Part shown: piece after piece, positions 18,721-25,671 of the stretch
Position numbering within the stretch: position 1 is the first letter of the stretch
How the letters are laid out: each line of letters starts with the position of its first letter
From: Nitrosophilus kaiyonis
GTDB lineage: Bacteria > Campylobacterota > Campylobacteria > Campylobacterales > Nitratiruptoraceae
DNA: 64,000 bases
Direction: 5' to 3'
NCBI RefSeq assembly: GCF_027943725.1
Contig: NZ_AP025696.1
Location: 969,501-1,033,500 of the forward strand
Position numbers and translations under genes: made by a program
Notes under the pieces: model-generated
The model's database searches: none
What the model was told of the DNA's origin: nothing
The model's input: only the letters and a program-made list of their open reading frames with translations

Positions 18721-20925
18721 GTGGAAAAAATATTTAATTTTGATGATGAAAAATTTTCAACGAAAAGTATTATCGCTCTTATTTTGATAGCTTATATTTT
18801 TTCTTTAGCAGTTAGATATTATTGGATATATTGGGCTTCAGGCTTTCCAGAATTTTTTTGGAATGGTCAGATTATGATAAATACAAATGATGGATACTTT
18901 TTTGCAAGCGGTGTACAAAAAGCTCTTTATAAAATGCATCAATTTAATCCTTTAGTGCCAGAATTTTGGGATAGAGGACTTGTTTTTGTAACGTCGATAC
19001 TTGTAAAAATATTGCCTTTTTCTTTTGAGACAATATTGCTTTATATGCCTGGTTTTTTTGCTTCTTTGATAATTGTTCCAATTATACTTCTTGGAAGAAT
19101 TTATAAACTAACCATGGTAGGTTTTTTTGCAGCTATACTAGCTTCAATAATCTGGAGCTATTATAATAGAACAATGTTTGGTTATTATGACACTGATATG
19201 TTTAGTGTTATGGTTATAACTTTTATATTTTATTTTTTAGTTTTGTCTATTGAAAAAAAGTCTTTAAATGCTATTTTTTGGGCATCTTTAATTTCTTGTA
19301 TATATCCTTTTTTATATATTCCTGGAGAAAATGTTCTTTATGGGCTTATAATTTTATATACTATTTATGCTTTTATTTTTCATAGAAAAGATGAGTTTTT
19401 CTATCCTAGTTTAATTTTGCTATATACATCTTTGTTTCCGTTATATATTTTAATAAAAATACTATTGGTAATAATATTTTATATACTTTTAAAAACCCAA
19501 AAAATCTCTAAAAATTATGAAAAATATATTGCTTTTATTGCAATAGCTATATTTTTTATATGGAGCAAAGCCATTTTTAGTATTTGGGGAAGATTTTCAG
19601 CATATTTTTTTAAAGAAGGAACAATAGAGGAGGGGCTTCATTTTTATAAAGTTATGCAAACTATTAGAGAAGCCTCAGGCATATCTTTTGAGACTTTATC
19701 AAATAGGATAAGTGGGCATATTTCACTTTTTTTACTATCTTTACTTGGATATGTTTTGCTTATCTGGAAAAAAAGAAATTTTGCAATAAGTTTAGTTTTT
19801 GTAGGTCTTGGAATATTTGCTTTAAAAGGTGGTCTTAGATTTACAATATATGCTGTTCCATTTTTAGCTTTTTCTCTTGTATATCTTTTTTGGATATTTA
19901 CTATATGGATAAAAAATAGATATGTAAGATATGTTGCAGTTTTTGTTTTTACAATAGCAGCCTTAATACCAAATATTTTACATGTAATTGAATATAAAGT
20001 TCCAACAGTTTTTAACAAAAGCGAAGTTGAAGCATTAGATCTTTTAAAAAGAAAAAGTTCGCCAAAAGATTTTGTTTTAACATGGTGGGATTATGGATAT
20101 CCTATATGGTTTTATGCAGAAAAAATAACTTTGATTGATGGTTCAAAACATAAACATGACAATTTTATAATTTCTGAGATTTTATCTACATCATCTCAGC
20201 TTGAAGCTGCAAGGCTTTCAAGAATTGCAGTTGAGAAATATGCAGAGCAGATAAAATGGTATAAAAAATATGAAGAAGAAAAATTGGATATTTCAAAGAT
20301 ACCTGATGAATTTATCTTTGGAAATAAAGAAAAATATGTGGCATCATACCATTTTTCAGTTGCTGATGTACTGTTTCAAAACAGAAAGAAAAATCAGATA
20401 AATCCAAATGAATTTTTAGAAAATCTTAGATACAATGATATAAAACTTCCAGAAAAAACTAGAGAAGTTTATATATATCTACCTCTTAGAATGATGGAAA
20501 TATTCCCAACTGTTAAAGAGTTTAGTAATATTGATCTAATAACTGGAAATAAAAAATCAAATCCTTTTATATACTATACAGAGTTTTTCAAAGATAGCAA
20601 GGATAAAATATATCTTGGAAGAGGAATATTTTTAGATAAAAGAAAAGGAGTTCTTCTTTTTGGTAAAAAGATAGTTCCACTTAAAGCTTTTTATACGGTA
20701 GCTTATACAAAAGGCGGAAAAATTATCAAACAAAAACAGAATCTAAGAGAAAAAGCTCCATTATCTGTGATTTATCTACAAAGTTACAGAAGCTTTTTAA
20801 TTTTAGATGATGAAATGTTAAACTCATTATATATTCAAATGTTTGTTTTTAATAATTATGATAAAGATCTTTTTGAGCCTGTTATAATTTCGCCATGGAG
20901 TAAGATATTTAGGGTAAAAATTTAA
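18721..20925 (+). CDS. pglB: oligosaccharyltransferase PglB
   Basis: A 734-residue STT3-family enzyme that transfers a lipid-linked glycan to Asn in the periplasm. About 13 membrane helices (residues 16-420) are followed by a periplasmic domain. Catalytic features are Asp57 (NTNDGYFF), D157-T-D159 (YYDTDM), the TIRE motif with Glu317 and WWDYG at 455-459. The bacterial MxxI motif is M591-M-E-I594. Arg329 in SNRIS matches the residue that in C. lari PglB contacts the -2 Asp/Glu, so an acidic D/E-x-N-x-S/T sequon is expected. GTG 18721 follows AAGGA. It overlaps the convergent gene downstream by 4 bases. Confidence 0.97.
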   Translation: MEKIFNFDDEKFSTKSIIALILIAYIFSLAVRYYWIYWASGFPEFFWNGQIMINTNDGYFFASGVQKALYKMHQFNPLVPEFWDRGLVFVTSILVKILPFSFETILLYMPGFFASLIIVPIILLGRIYKLTMVGFFAAILASIIWSYYNRTMFGYYDTDMFSVMVITFIFYFLVLSIEKKSLNAIFWASLISCIYPFLYIPGENVLYGLIILYTIYAFIFHRKDEFFYPSLILLYTSLFPLYILIKILLVIIFYILLKTQKISKNYEKYIAFIAIAIFFIWSKAIFSIWGRFSAYFFKEGTIEEGLHFYKVMQTIREASGISFETLSNRISGHISLFLLSLLGYVLLIWKKRNFAISLVFVGLGIFALKGGLRFTIYAVPFLAFSLVYLFWIFTIWIKNRYVRYVAVFVFTIAALIPNILHVIEYKVPTVFNKSEVEALDLLKRKSSPKDFVLTWWDYGYPIWFYAEKITLIDGSKHKHDNFIISEILSTSSQLEAARLSRIAVEKYAEQIKWYKKYEEEKLDISKIPDEFIFGNKEKYVASYHFSVADVLFQNRKKNQINPNEFLENLRYNDIKLPEKTREVYIYLPLRMMEIFPTVKEFSNIDLITGNKKSNPFIYYTEFFKDSKDKIYLGRGIFLDKRKGVLLFGKKIVPLKAFYTVAYTKGGKIIKQKQNLREKAPLSVIYLQSYRSFLILDDEMLNSLYIQMFVFNNYDKDLFEPVIISPWSKIFRVKI

Positions 20926-21311
20926 AAAATTGCCTTATAAAATAAAAATGTATATACAAAAGTATTTATATAGATCATATAAGGAGATATTTTTATATCA
21001 GCTGGCAAACCGATAATCTCTTCTATTTTTTTTCCTTTTATTAGAGATTCTATAATCCATAGCTTAAAAGCTATATCGCTAATTTTAAGTAAAATCATAA
21101 AAACCATCCAAAAATTAAAAATATTATATTTGATTGCAATAAATAAAATAAACCATAATGAAGGATGAGAAAGATAAAAATATATTTGTCCCTTTTTAAA
21201 TTTATCAAAAATATTTTCAACTATTTTAAAAAAAGTATCAGCTTTTTGCCAAGAGGCTTCGTAAATTTCAAATATTATTAAAATAATTAGATAAATAAAT
21301 CTTTCATCCAT
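20922..21311 (-). CDS. small membrane protein, unknown
   Basis: 129 residues, not recognised. Three or four hydrophobic stretches are visible: about 4-16, 45-62, 64-88 and 112-127. A short charged segment with ESLIKGKKIEEIIGLPADI lies before the last one. There is no signal peptide. The gene converges on pglB with a 4-base overlap and reads away from the asparaginase-like gene, with which it shares a 75-base divergent gap. Conservation in relatives would be needed to say more. Composition and strand arrangement favour a real gene. Confidence 0.6.
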   Translation of the reverse strand: MDERFIYLIILIIFEIYEASWQKADTFFKIVENIFDKFKKGQIYFYLSHPSLWFILFIAIKYNIFNFWMVFMILLKISDIAFKLWIIESLIKGKKIEEIIGLPADIKISPYMIYINTFVYTFLFYKAIF

Positions 21312-21386
21312 AATCTCACCTAAAATTTTTTTGTTATTTTAATCTAATTTGACTAAAATTATGCCTATAAAGAGAAAAGGTTTTCA

Positions 21387-21899
21387 ATGATAACTATCAT
21401 AAATACAGGTGGAACTTTCAATAAAAGATATGATCCAGTTATTGGAAAATTAATCGTTCCAAAAGATAATCTTGCAGTTGAGAAGATTTTGGAAGCTTTT
21501 TGTAACAACTTCAAGTATGAATTAAAAGGGATAATCTTTAAAGATAGTCTTGATATGGATGAAAAAGATAGAGAAATACTTTTAGAAAATATAAAAAATA
21601 GTGATAGTAAAAAGATTATTGTTATTCATGGAACCGATACAATGGATAAAAGTGCAGAGTTTGTTGCAAAAAATATAAAAGATAAATGTATAGTTTTTAC
21701 TGGAGCAATGAAGCCTTTTAGTATAAATCAGGTTGAAGCAACAGCCAATTTTACCTTAGCTCTATCAAAAATTCTTCTTGATTTTGAAGAGGGAGTTTTT
21801 ATAGCTATGCACTCTTTAGTTTTGCCATATAACAAAATATATAAAAACAGAAAAATAGGAAAATTTACTTCGAAGTCGGACTTCGAACAAAGGAAATAG
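21387..21899 (+). CDS. single-domain asparaginase-like protein
   Basis: 170 residues corresponding only to the N-terminal domain of L-asparaginase. Active-site signatures are present: INTGGTFNKRYD (residues 5-16) with the nucleophile-type Thr, IVIHGTDTMDKSAEF (about 78-92) with the second Thr-Asp pair, and IVFTGAMKPF. The C-terminal domain of normal 330-residue enzymes is absent, so activity on asparagine is uncertain. The last residues (about 159-170) are encoded by a perfect hairpin. The stop is directly followed by the ccoI start, so the two genes are coupled. Confidence 0.75.
   Translation: MITIINTGGTFNKRYDPVIGKLIVPKDNLAVEKILEAFCNNFKYELKGIIFKDSLDMDEKDREILLENIKNSDSKKIIVIHGTDTMDKSAEFVAKNIKDKCIVFTGAMKPFSINQVEATANFTLALSKILLDFEEGVFIAMHSLVLPYNKIYKNRKIGKFTSKSDFEQRK
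21869..21887 (+). repeat. perfect short inverted repeat at end of asparaginase-like gene
   Basis: Arms TTCGAAGTC and GACTTCGAA surround a single G, which makes a strong hairpin inside the last codons and 2 bases before the AAAGGA ribosome site of ccoI. It may tune coupling between the two genes or be a small insertion that replaced the original C-terminal codons. Confidence 0.7.
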
Positions 21900-24377
21900 A
21901 TGGGGAAAATTAAATGTGATCATTGCCATTTGGAATTTGATGAGAGTGTAATGATAGAAGATGAGATAGAAGGTGAAAAGAAATATTTTTGCTGTAAAGG
22001 GTGTCAAGGGGTATATCATCTATTAAAAAGTGAAGGACTTGATAGCTTTTATGAAAAACTTGGAGATACAAAGCTTCAACCTGCTCAGCAAAAAAAAGAA
22101 GATTTAGAAAAGTTTGATTTAGAAGGATTTATAAATAAATATGTAAAAAAAAGAGAAGATGGACTTTATGAAATAAATTTGATTATGGAAGGAATACATT
22201 GTGCTGCTTGTGTTTGGTTAAATGAGAAGGTTTTACATCAAACTCCAGGAATTATTGAAGCAAGTATAAACTATACAAACAATAAAGCAAAAATAGTTTG
22301 GGATCCAGAGGAGATAAAGCTTTCAAAAATCATTGAGACTATAAGATCGATTGGTTATAACGCATATCCATATGATCCAAAACTTCAAGAAGAAAGAGCC
22401 ACTAAAGCAAGAAGAGACTATTATGCTAGGATTTTGGTAGCTGTATTTGCTACTATGAATATTATGTGGATTGCAATTGCTCAATATGTTGGCTTTTTTA
22501 CAGGAATGAGACAAGATATAAAAGATATTTTAAATGTTGCTGAGTTTGTTTTAGCAACTCCGACTCTTTTTTATAGTGGATGGGTCTATTTTAAAGGTGC
22601 ATATTATGGACTTAAAAATAGATTTGTTAATATGGATCTGCTTGTAGCAAGCGGAGCAAGTTTAGCCTATATTTACTCTATTTATGCAATGATTACAAGA
22701 GTTGGAGAGGTATATTTTGACTCAGTTACAATGATAGTTACTTTTGTTTTAGTTGGTAAATATCTTGAAGTTTTAAGCAAAAAACAGGCAGTTGATACTC
22801 TTGATAGTGTACTTGGAACTATTCCTACAGAAGTAACAGTAATTAAAAATAATGAAAAATCTCTTGTTTTGATTGAAAATGTTGAGCCTGGAGATATAAT
22901 TGAGGTAAAGCCTGGAGAAAAGATTGTAATTGATGGTGTAATTATAAATGGAAGTGCCTCTTTTGATGAGAGCTCCTTAACAGGAGAGAGTGAACCTGTT
23001 TTTAAAAAAGAGGGAGATGAAGTTTTAAGTGGTTCAATCTGTTTAGATTCAGTTATAAGATATGAGGCAAAAAAAGATTTTTCAACATCACTTTTATCAA
23101 ATATAGCTACTCTTTTAGAAGATTCAATTACCAAAAAGCCAAAAATTGAAAAGTTGGCAAATCAAATAAGCGGTTATTTTAGTTTAACAATATTGAGTTT
23201 AGCTATTTTAACATTTGCTGGATGGTATTTTTATATAGGAGAGTTTGAGAGGGCTTTAATAGTTGCGATATCAGTTATAGTTATAGCTTGTCCTTGTGCT
23301 TTAGGACTTGCTACACCAATGGCAACTCTTGTTGGACTTGGGATTTCAGCTAAAAAAGGGATACTCTTTAAAGAGGCTGCTCAGTTAGAGACAATGGCAA
23401 AAAGTGATGTGTTGGTTTTAGATAAAACAGGAACTATTACTGAGGGAAAACCTGAAGTTGTTAGCTATGAGAAATTAAAAGATTTTGATGAAAATATAGT
23501 ATTTTCACTTGTAAAAAACTCAAATCATCCAATAAGTAAAGGAGTGGAGAAGTTTTTGAAAGAAAGGTTGAAGGATGAAGGTAGAAGGGAGAAGAGGGAG
23601 AATATAAAAGATAAATTTGAAGTTTCAAGTTTCACGAATCACGAATTACGAATTACGAACTTTAAAGAGATAAAAGCTAAAGGTTTAGAAGCTATTGTAG
23701 ATGGCAAAAAAGTTATCGGTGGAAACAAAGAGTATTTAGGAGAAAATGGTATAAAAGTAGAAATAGAGAGTGAAAATAGCCTTTTTTTAGTTGCAATTGA
23801 TAGTGAACTTGTTGCAATATATGAGCTAAGTGATAAGATAAAGGAAAAAACTGCCCAAGCAATAACAAAAATAAAAGAGCTTGGTATAAAAGTTATAATG
23901 TTAACAGGAGATAATGAAAAAGCAGCAAAAAAAGTGGCAGATTTAGTTGGGATTGATGAGTATTATGCGAAGCTTTTGCCTCAAGATAAAAGTTCATTTA
24001 TAGAAAAACTTCATAAAAATGGTCATATTGTGGTAATGGCTGGAGATGGTATAAACGATTCTATAGCTCTTGCTTGCAGTGATATTGCTATTGCAATGGG
24101 AAGTGGGGCTGATATTGCTATAAGTGTTAGTGATGTAGTATTGCTTGATGAAAAACCATATAGCATATATGAAGCTTATAAGATAAGCAAAAGAGTTTAT
24201 AAAGCTATAAAAGAAAATCTTGCACTGTCTTTGATATATAATACCATAGCAGTTCCTGCTGCAATTTTAGGATTTGTAAATCCGTTGGTTGCAGCTTTGA
24301 GTATGTCTCTTAGCTCACTTTTGGTTGTTGGTAATTCATTTAGGATTAAAATGAGTGAGAAAGATGCGAAGCAGTGA
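21900..24377 (+). CDS. ccoI: CcoI/FixI copper-transporting P1B-type ATPase
   Basis: An 825-residue inner-membrane ATPase supplying copper for cbb3 oxidase. It has an N-terminal Cys-rich metal-binding segment (C6/C9, C31-C32-C35) as in CcoI, then an HMA domain with C101-x2-C104. Next come TGES 361-364, the CPC ion site 464-466, the phosphorylated Asp in DKTGT 508-512, an HP pair at 543-544 and GDGINDS near 720. Eight membrane helices are expected. The nucleotide-binding domain is lengthened: residues about 554-589 are built from repeat words, including 578-587 from a tandem ACGAATT tract. ccoS downstream supports the assignment. Confidence 0.93.
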   Translation: MGKIKCDHCHLEFDESVMIEDEIEGEKKYFCCKGCQGVYHLLKSEGLDSFYEKLGDTKLQPAQQKKEDLEKFDLEGFINKYVKKREDGLYEINLIMEGIHCAACVWLNEKVLHQTPGIIEASINYTNNKAKIVWDPEEIKLSKIIETIRSIGYNAYPYDPKLQEERATKARRDYYARILVAVFATMNIMWIAIAQYVGFFTGMRQDIKDILNVAEFVLATPTLFYSGWVYFKGAYYGLKNRFVNMDLLVASGASLAYIYSIYAMITRVGEVYFDSVTMIVTFVLVGKYLEVLSKKQAVDTLDSVLGTIPTEVTVIKNNEKSLVLIENVEPGDIIEVKPGEKIVIDGVIINGSASFDESSLTGESEPVFKKEGDEVLSGSICLDSVIRYEAKKDFSTSLLSNIATLLEDSITKKPKIEKLANQISGYFSLTILSLAILTFAGWYFYIGEFERALIVAISVIVIACPCALGLATPMATLVGLGISAKKGILFKEAAQLETMAKSDVLVLDKTGTITEGKPEVVSYEKLKDFDENIVFSLVKNSNHPISKGVEKFLKERLKDEGRREKRENIKDKFEVSSFTNHELRITNFKEIKAKGLEAIVDGKKVIGGNKEYLGENGIKVEIESENSLFLVAIDSELVAIYELSDKIKEKTAQAITKIKELGIKVIMLTGDNEKAAKKVADLVGIDEYYAKLLPQDKSSFIEKLHKNGHIVVMAGDGINDSIALACSDIAIAMGSGADIAISVSDVVLLDEKPYSIYEAYKISKRVYKAIKENLALSLIYNTIAVPAAILGFVNPLVAALSMSLSSLLVVGNSFRIKMSEKDAKQ
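23632..23660 (+). repeat. ACGAATT-type word tract inside ccoI
   Basis: Four near-identical ACGAATY units in tandem, read in frame as part of the CcoI nucleotide-binding domain. The same word occurs intergenically at 42795-42825, 43201-43229, 44590-44640, 48485-48545, 51185-51235 and 62255-62320. The upstream bases 23560-23605 also look word-derived (GAAGG-type units). Confidence 0.8.
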
Positions 24378-24402
24378 AGCTGTGAAGCGGAGAAGCTGTA
24401 AA

Positions 24403-24411
24403 GGGGGGGGG
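24403..24411 (+). repeat. run of nine G
   Basis: A G9 homopolymer in an otherwise AT-rich genome, 26 bases after the ccoI stop. In Campylobacter such tracts drive phase variation when they lie in genes. Here it is intergenic, so only an effect on readthrough or RNA structure is conceivable. Confidence 0.6.
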
Positions 24412-24471
24412 TGAAGTTGAAAAGTGGAATAGGGCATAGCAGTATAGTTATGATGAAGGTTGAAGGTTGAA

Positions 24472-24650
24472 GTGAGAGAGAGCAAAGCGAAGTTTTAAGA
24501 CAACAACTGCTTGTTGTCTGTGCCCGAGCGAAAGCCTTGAGTATATGTGAGTCCGAAAAACAAGGTTTTTCGTGACGAACATACGAAAGGCTGGTTTACC
24601 TTGAAGCAAACGTAGTTGAGCAAAGCGAAACAAGTTTGCGGTTAGATTTG
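24472..24650 (+). repeat. structured multi-hairpin element, copy A (candidate RNA)
   Basis: First of three copies. Hairpins, 5' to 3': AGACAACA/TGTTGTCT (24498-24505 with 24512-24519) around loop ACTGCT; closing stem AGCCT/AGGCT (24533-24537 with 24588-24592); TATGT/ACATA (24544-24548 with 24579-24583); CGAAAAA/TTTTTCG (24554-24560 with 24566-24572) around loop CAAGG; GCAAAC/GTTTGC (24606-24611 with 24634-24639). Conserved single strands are TGGTTTAC and CGGTTAGAT. It lies in sense between ccoI and ccoS. No open frame is seen and the Rfam identity is unknown to me. Confidence 0.8.
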
Positions 24651-24764
24651 AGTGGTAAGGTGGTAAAGGAGAGGGGAATAAAGGAATGAAGCCGCTAATG
24701 TCCAATGTCCAAATATCTAATGACCAATAACTAATGACTAATGTCTAATATCAAAAGGAGTTTT

Positions 24765-24998
24765 ATGAGTGCTGGAATAGTAGCGATGATGCTAGGTGTT
24801 TCTACTTTACTTGGGGCTTTAGGATTGATTGCTCTTTTATGGGGGCTTAAAAGCGGTCAATTTGATGATACTTCAAAATTTTTAGATGGTGCAAGATTTG
24901 ATGGTGAAGAAGAGCTTAAAGATGCAGTTATGATGGAAGAAAAAAAGAAAAAAGCGCTTGAAAAGAGAAGAAAAGATAAAAGAGTAATGCCGAATTAA
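24765..24998 (+). CDS. ccoS: cbb3 oxidase assembly protein CcoS
   Basis: A 77-residue single-pass inner-membrane protein needed for maturation of cbb3-type cytochrome oxidase. The hydrophobic helix at residues 3-25 is followed by LLWGLKSGQFDDTSKFLDGARFD, the CcoS signature GQFDD, and a charged tail. ATG 24765 has AAGGAG 4 bases before it. An upstream in-frame ATG at 24741 lies in repeat DNA and adds eight residues unlike the family, so it is rejected. It follows ccoI, its usual partner, across a repeat-filled gap. Confidence 0.9.
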   Translation: MSAGIVAMMLGVSTLLGALGLIALLWGLKSGQFDDTSKFLDGARFDGEEELKDAVMMEEKKKKALEKRRKDKRVMPN

Positions 24999-25103
24999 CT
25001 ATTTTTGTCTATCCAAAAGATACCAAAGAAGAGCTAAAAGTATAGGTAGAATAAACCAAACTGCTATTTGAGGAAGTGCGGGATTTTTTAGAATATCTTG
25101 CAT
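24999..25103 (-). CDS. 34-residue single-pass membrane protein (predicted)
   Basis: A small frame, MQDILKNPALPQIAVWFILP... ending LLWYLLDRQK, with one hydrophobic helix (about residues 12-29), a Pro in its middle and a short basic tail. It converges on ccoS, the two stops being immediately adjacent, which leaves no wasted sequence and supports reality. The ribosome site is weak (AAAAAGAT). It could be an accessory peptide of the cbb3 oxidase or cytochrome system by position only. Confidence 0.5.
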   Translation of the reverse strand: MQDILKNPALPQIAVWFILPILLALLWYLLDRQK

Positions 25104-25164
25104 TTATCTTTTTAAACTTAAAACTTTTAACTTTCAACTATTTTCGGGCATAAAGCCCGAAAAA

Positions 25165-25467
25165 TTATTTTAATGTAGAAATATATTCAGCTACTGCTTT
25201 AATATCATCATCGCTATAAGAAGCAACTTGACCTTTCATAAGGCCACCCATTCCATAAACGTTTCTTGAACCTGCTTTATAACCTTTTAGAGCTTCTTCA
25301 ACTTTTGCTGCATCCCATCCACCTATTGGCTGAGATTTTCCAAGAGCTTTTTTCTCACCTTTAGCACCATGACATCCAGCACATTTTTTATATAATGCTG
25401 CTCCGTCTGCTGCCATAAGGCTGATTGCTCCAGCTGCGATTATACTAAGAATTGCTAATTTTTTCAT
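25165..25467 (-). CDS. periplasmic class I cytochrome c (c553-like)
   Basis: A 100-residue electron carrier. The signal peptide MKKLAILSIIAAGAISLMA is cleaved near Ala-Ala at 19-21. Haem attachment is at CAGCH (about residues 29-33), and the Met ligand is probably in the GLMKGQ region, since the fold ends in a DDDIKAVAEYISTLK helix. ATG 25467 has AAGGAG upstream. A longer frame starting at 25518 crosses the promoter and is rejected. It likely delivers electrons to the cbb3 oxidase assembled by CcoI and CcoS. A palindrome lies in its leader. Confidence 0.92.
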   Translation of the reverse strand: MKKLAILSIIAAGAISLMAADGAALYKKCAGCHGAKGEKKALGKSQPIGGWDAAKVEEALKGYKAGSRNVYGMGGLMKGQVASYSDDDIKAVAEYISTLK

Positions 25468-25485
25468 ACTTACTCCTTTTTGTAG

Positions 25486-25504
25486 TTTGTACAGATTGTA
25501 CAAA
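25486..25504 (-). promoter_or_regulatory. perfect palindrome TTTGTACA-GAT-TGTACAAA, candidate operator
   Basis: Two 8-base arms with a 3-base spacer lie between the -10 box and the ribosome site of the cytochrome c gene. The start point predicted from the -10 would place the dyad just inside the transcript, where a bound repressor would block transcription. It does not match the FNR/CRP TTGAT-N4-ATCAA pattern. Confidence 0.55.
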
Positions 25505-25520
25505 AATAAAATTCGCACAT

Positions 25521-25526
25521 ATTATA
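25521..25526 (-). promoter_or_regulatory. -10 box TATAAT for the cytochrome c gene
   Basis: A consensus TATAAT on the minus strand, 54 bases before the start codon. No clear -35 is visible, as is common in Campylobacterota, where an AT-periodic upstream region replaces it. Confidence 0.5.
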
Positions 25527-25560
25527 AGTTATAAAATCTTTAATAAAGATAAAAAAAGTA

Positions 25561-25660
25561 TAATATTAATAGTAATCAGTAATTAGTGATGAGTTATCGG
25601 TGATATATTTACTTATTATTTTCTGGTTACTAATAACTTTTAATCGCTCACTTATTATAA
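25561..25660. repeat. AGTAATCAGT-type word tract upstream of gmhB
   Basis: Degenerate units of the AGTAATC / TAGTGATGAG type fill the gap between the cytochrome promoter and gmhB. The same words recur at 26221-26236, 46725-46752 and 50218-50270. Confidence 0.65.
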
Positions 25661-25671
25661 AATAAAGGTAG

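Larger units (their letters stand above)
24378..24764. repeat. 387-base gene-free gap of word repeats holding structured copy A
   Basis: Nothing coding is seen. From left to right it holds GTGAAGC-type units (24363-24400), a run of nine G, a GGAATAGGGCATAG unit and GGTTGAA units (24455-24471). The structured element comes next (24472-24650). After it lie GGTAAGGTGGTAAAGG and AATGTCC/AATGACT units (24695-24750). The ccoS ribosome site AAGGAG at 24755-24760 follows directly. Confidence 0.8.

Noticed and set aside
24741-24764. Longer ccoS start
   Set aside because: The extra eight residues come from repeat DNA, and AAGGAG sits before ATG 24765, which begins at the family start.
24378-24764. CRISPR array
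   Set aside because: Repeat units are 7-8 bases, directly tandem and degenerate, with no spacers and no cas genes; the long element occurs once per gap.
25486-25504. FNR/CRP or NssR site
   Set aside because: The palindrome TTTGTACA-N3-TGTACAAA does not fit those consensus sequences.
25501-25518. Longer cytochrome c start at 25518
   Set aside because: It would run through the palindrome and leader; the signal peptide and AAGGAG support ATG 25467.
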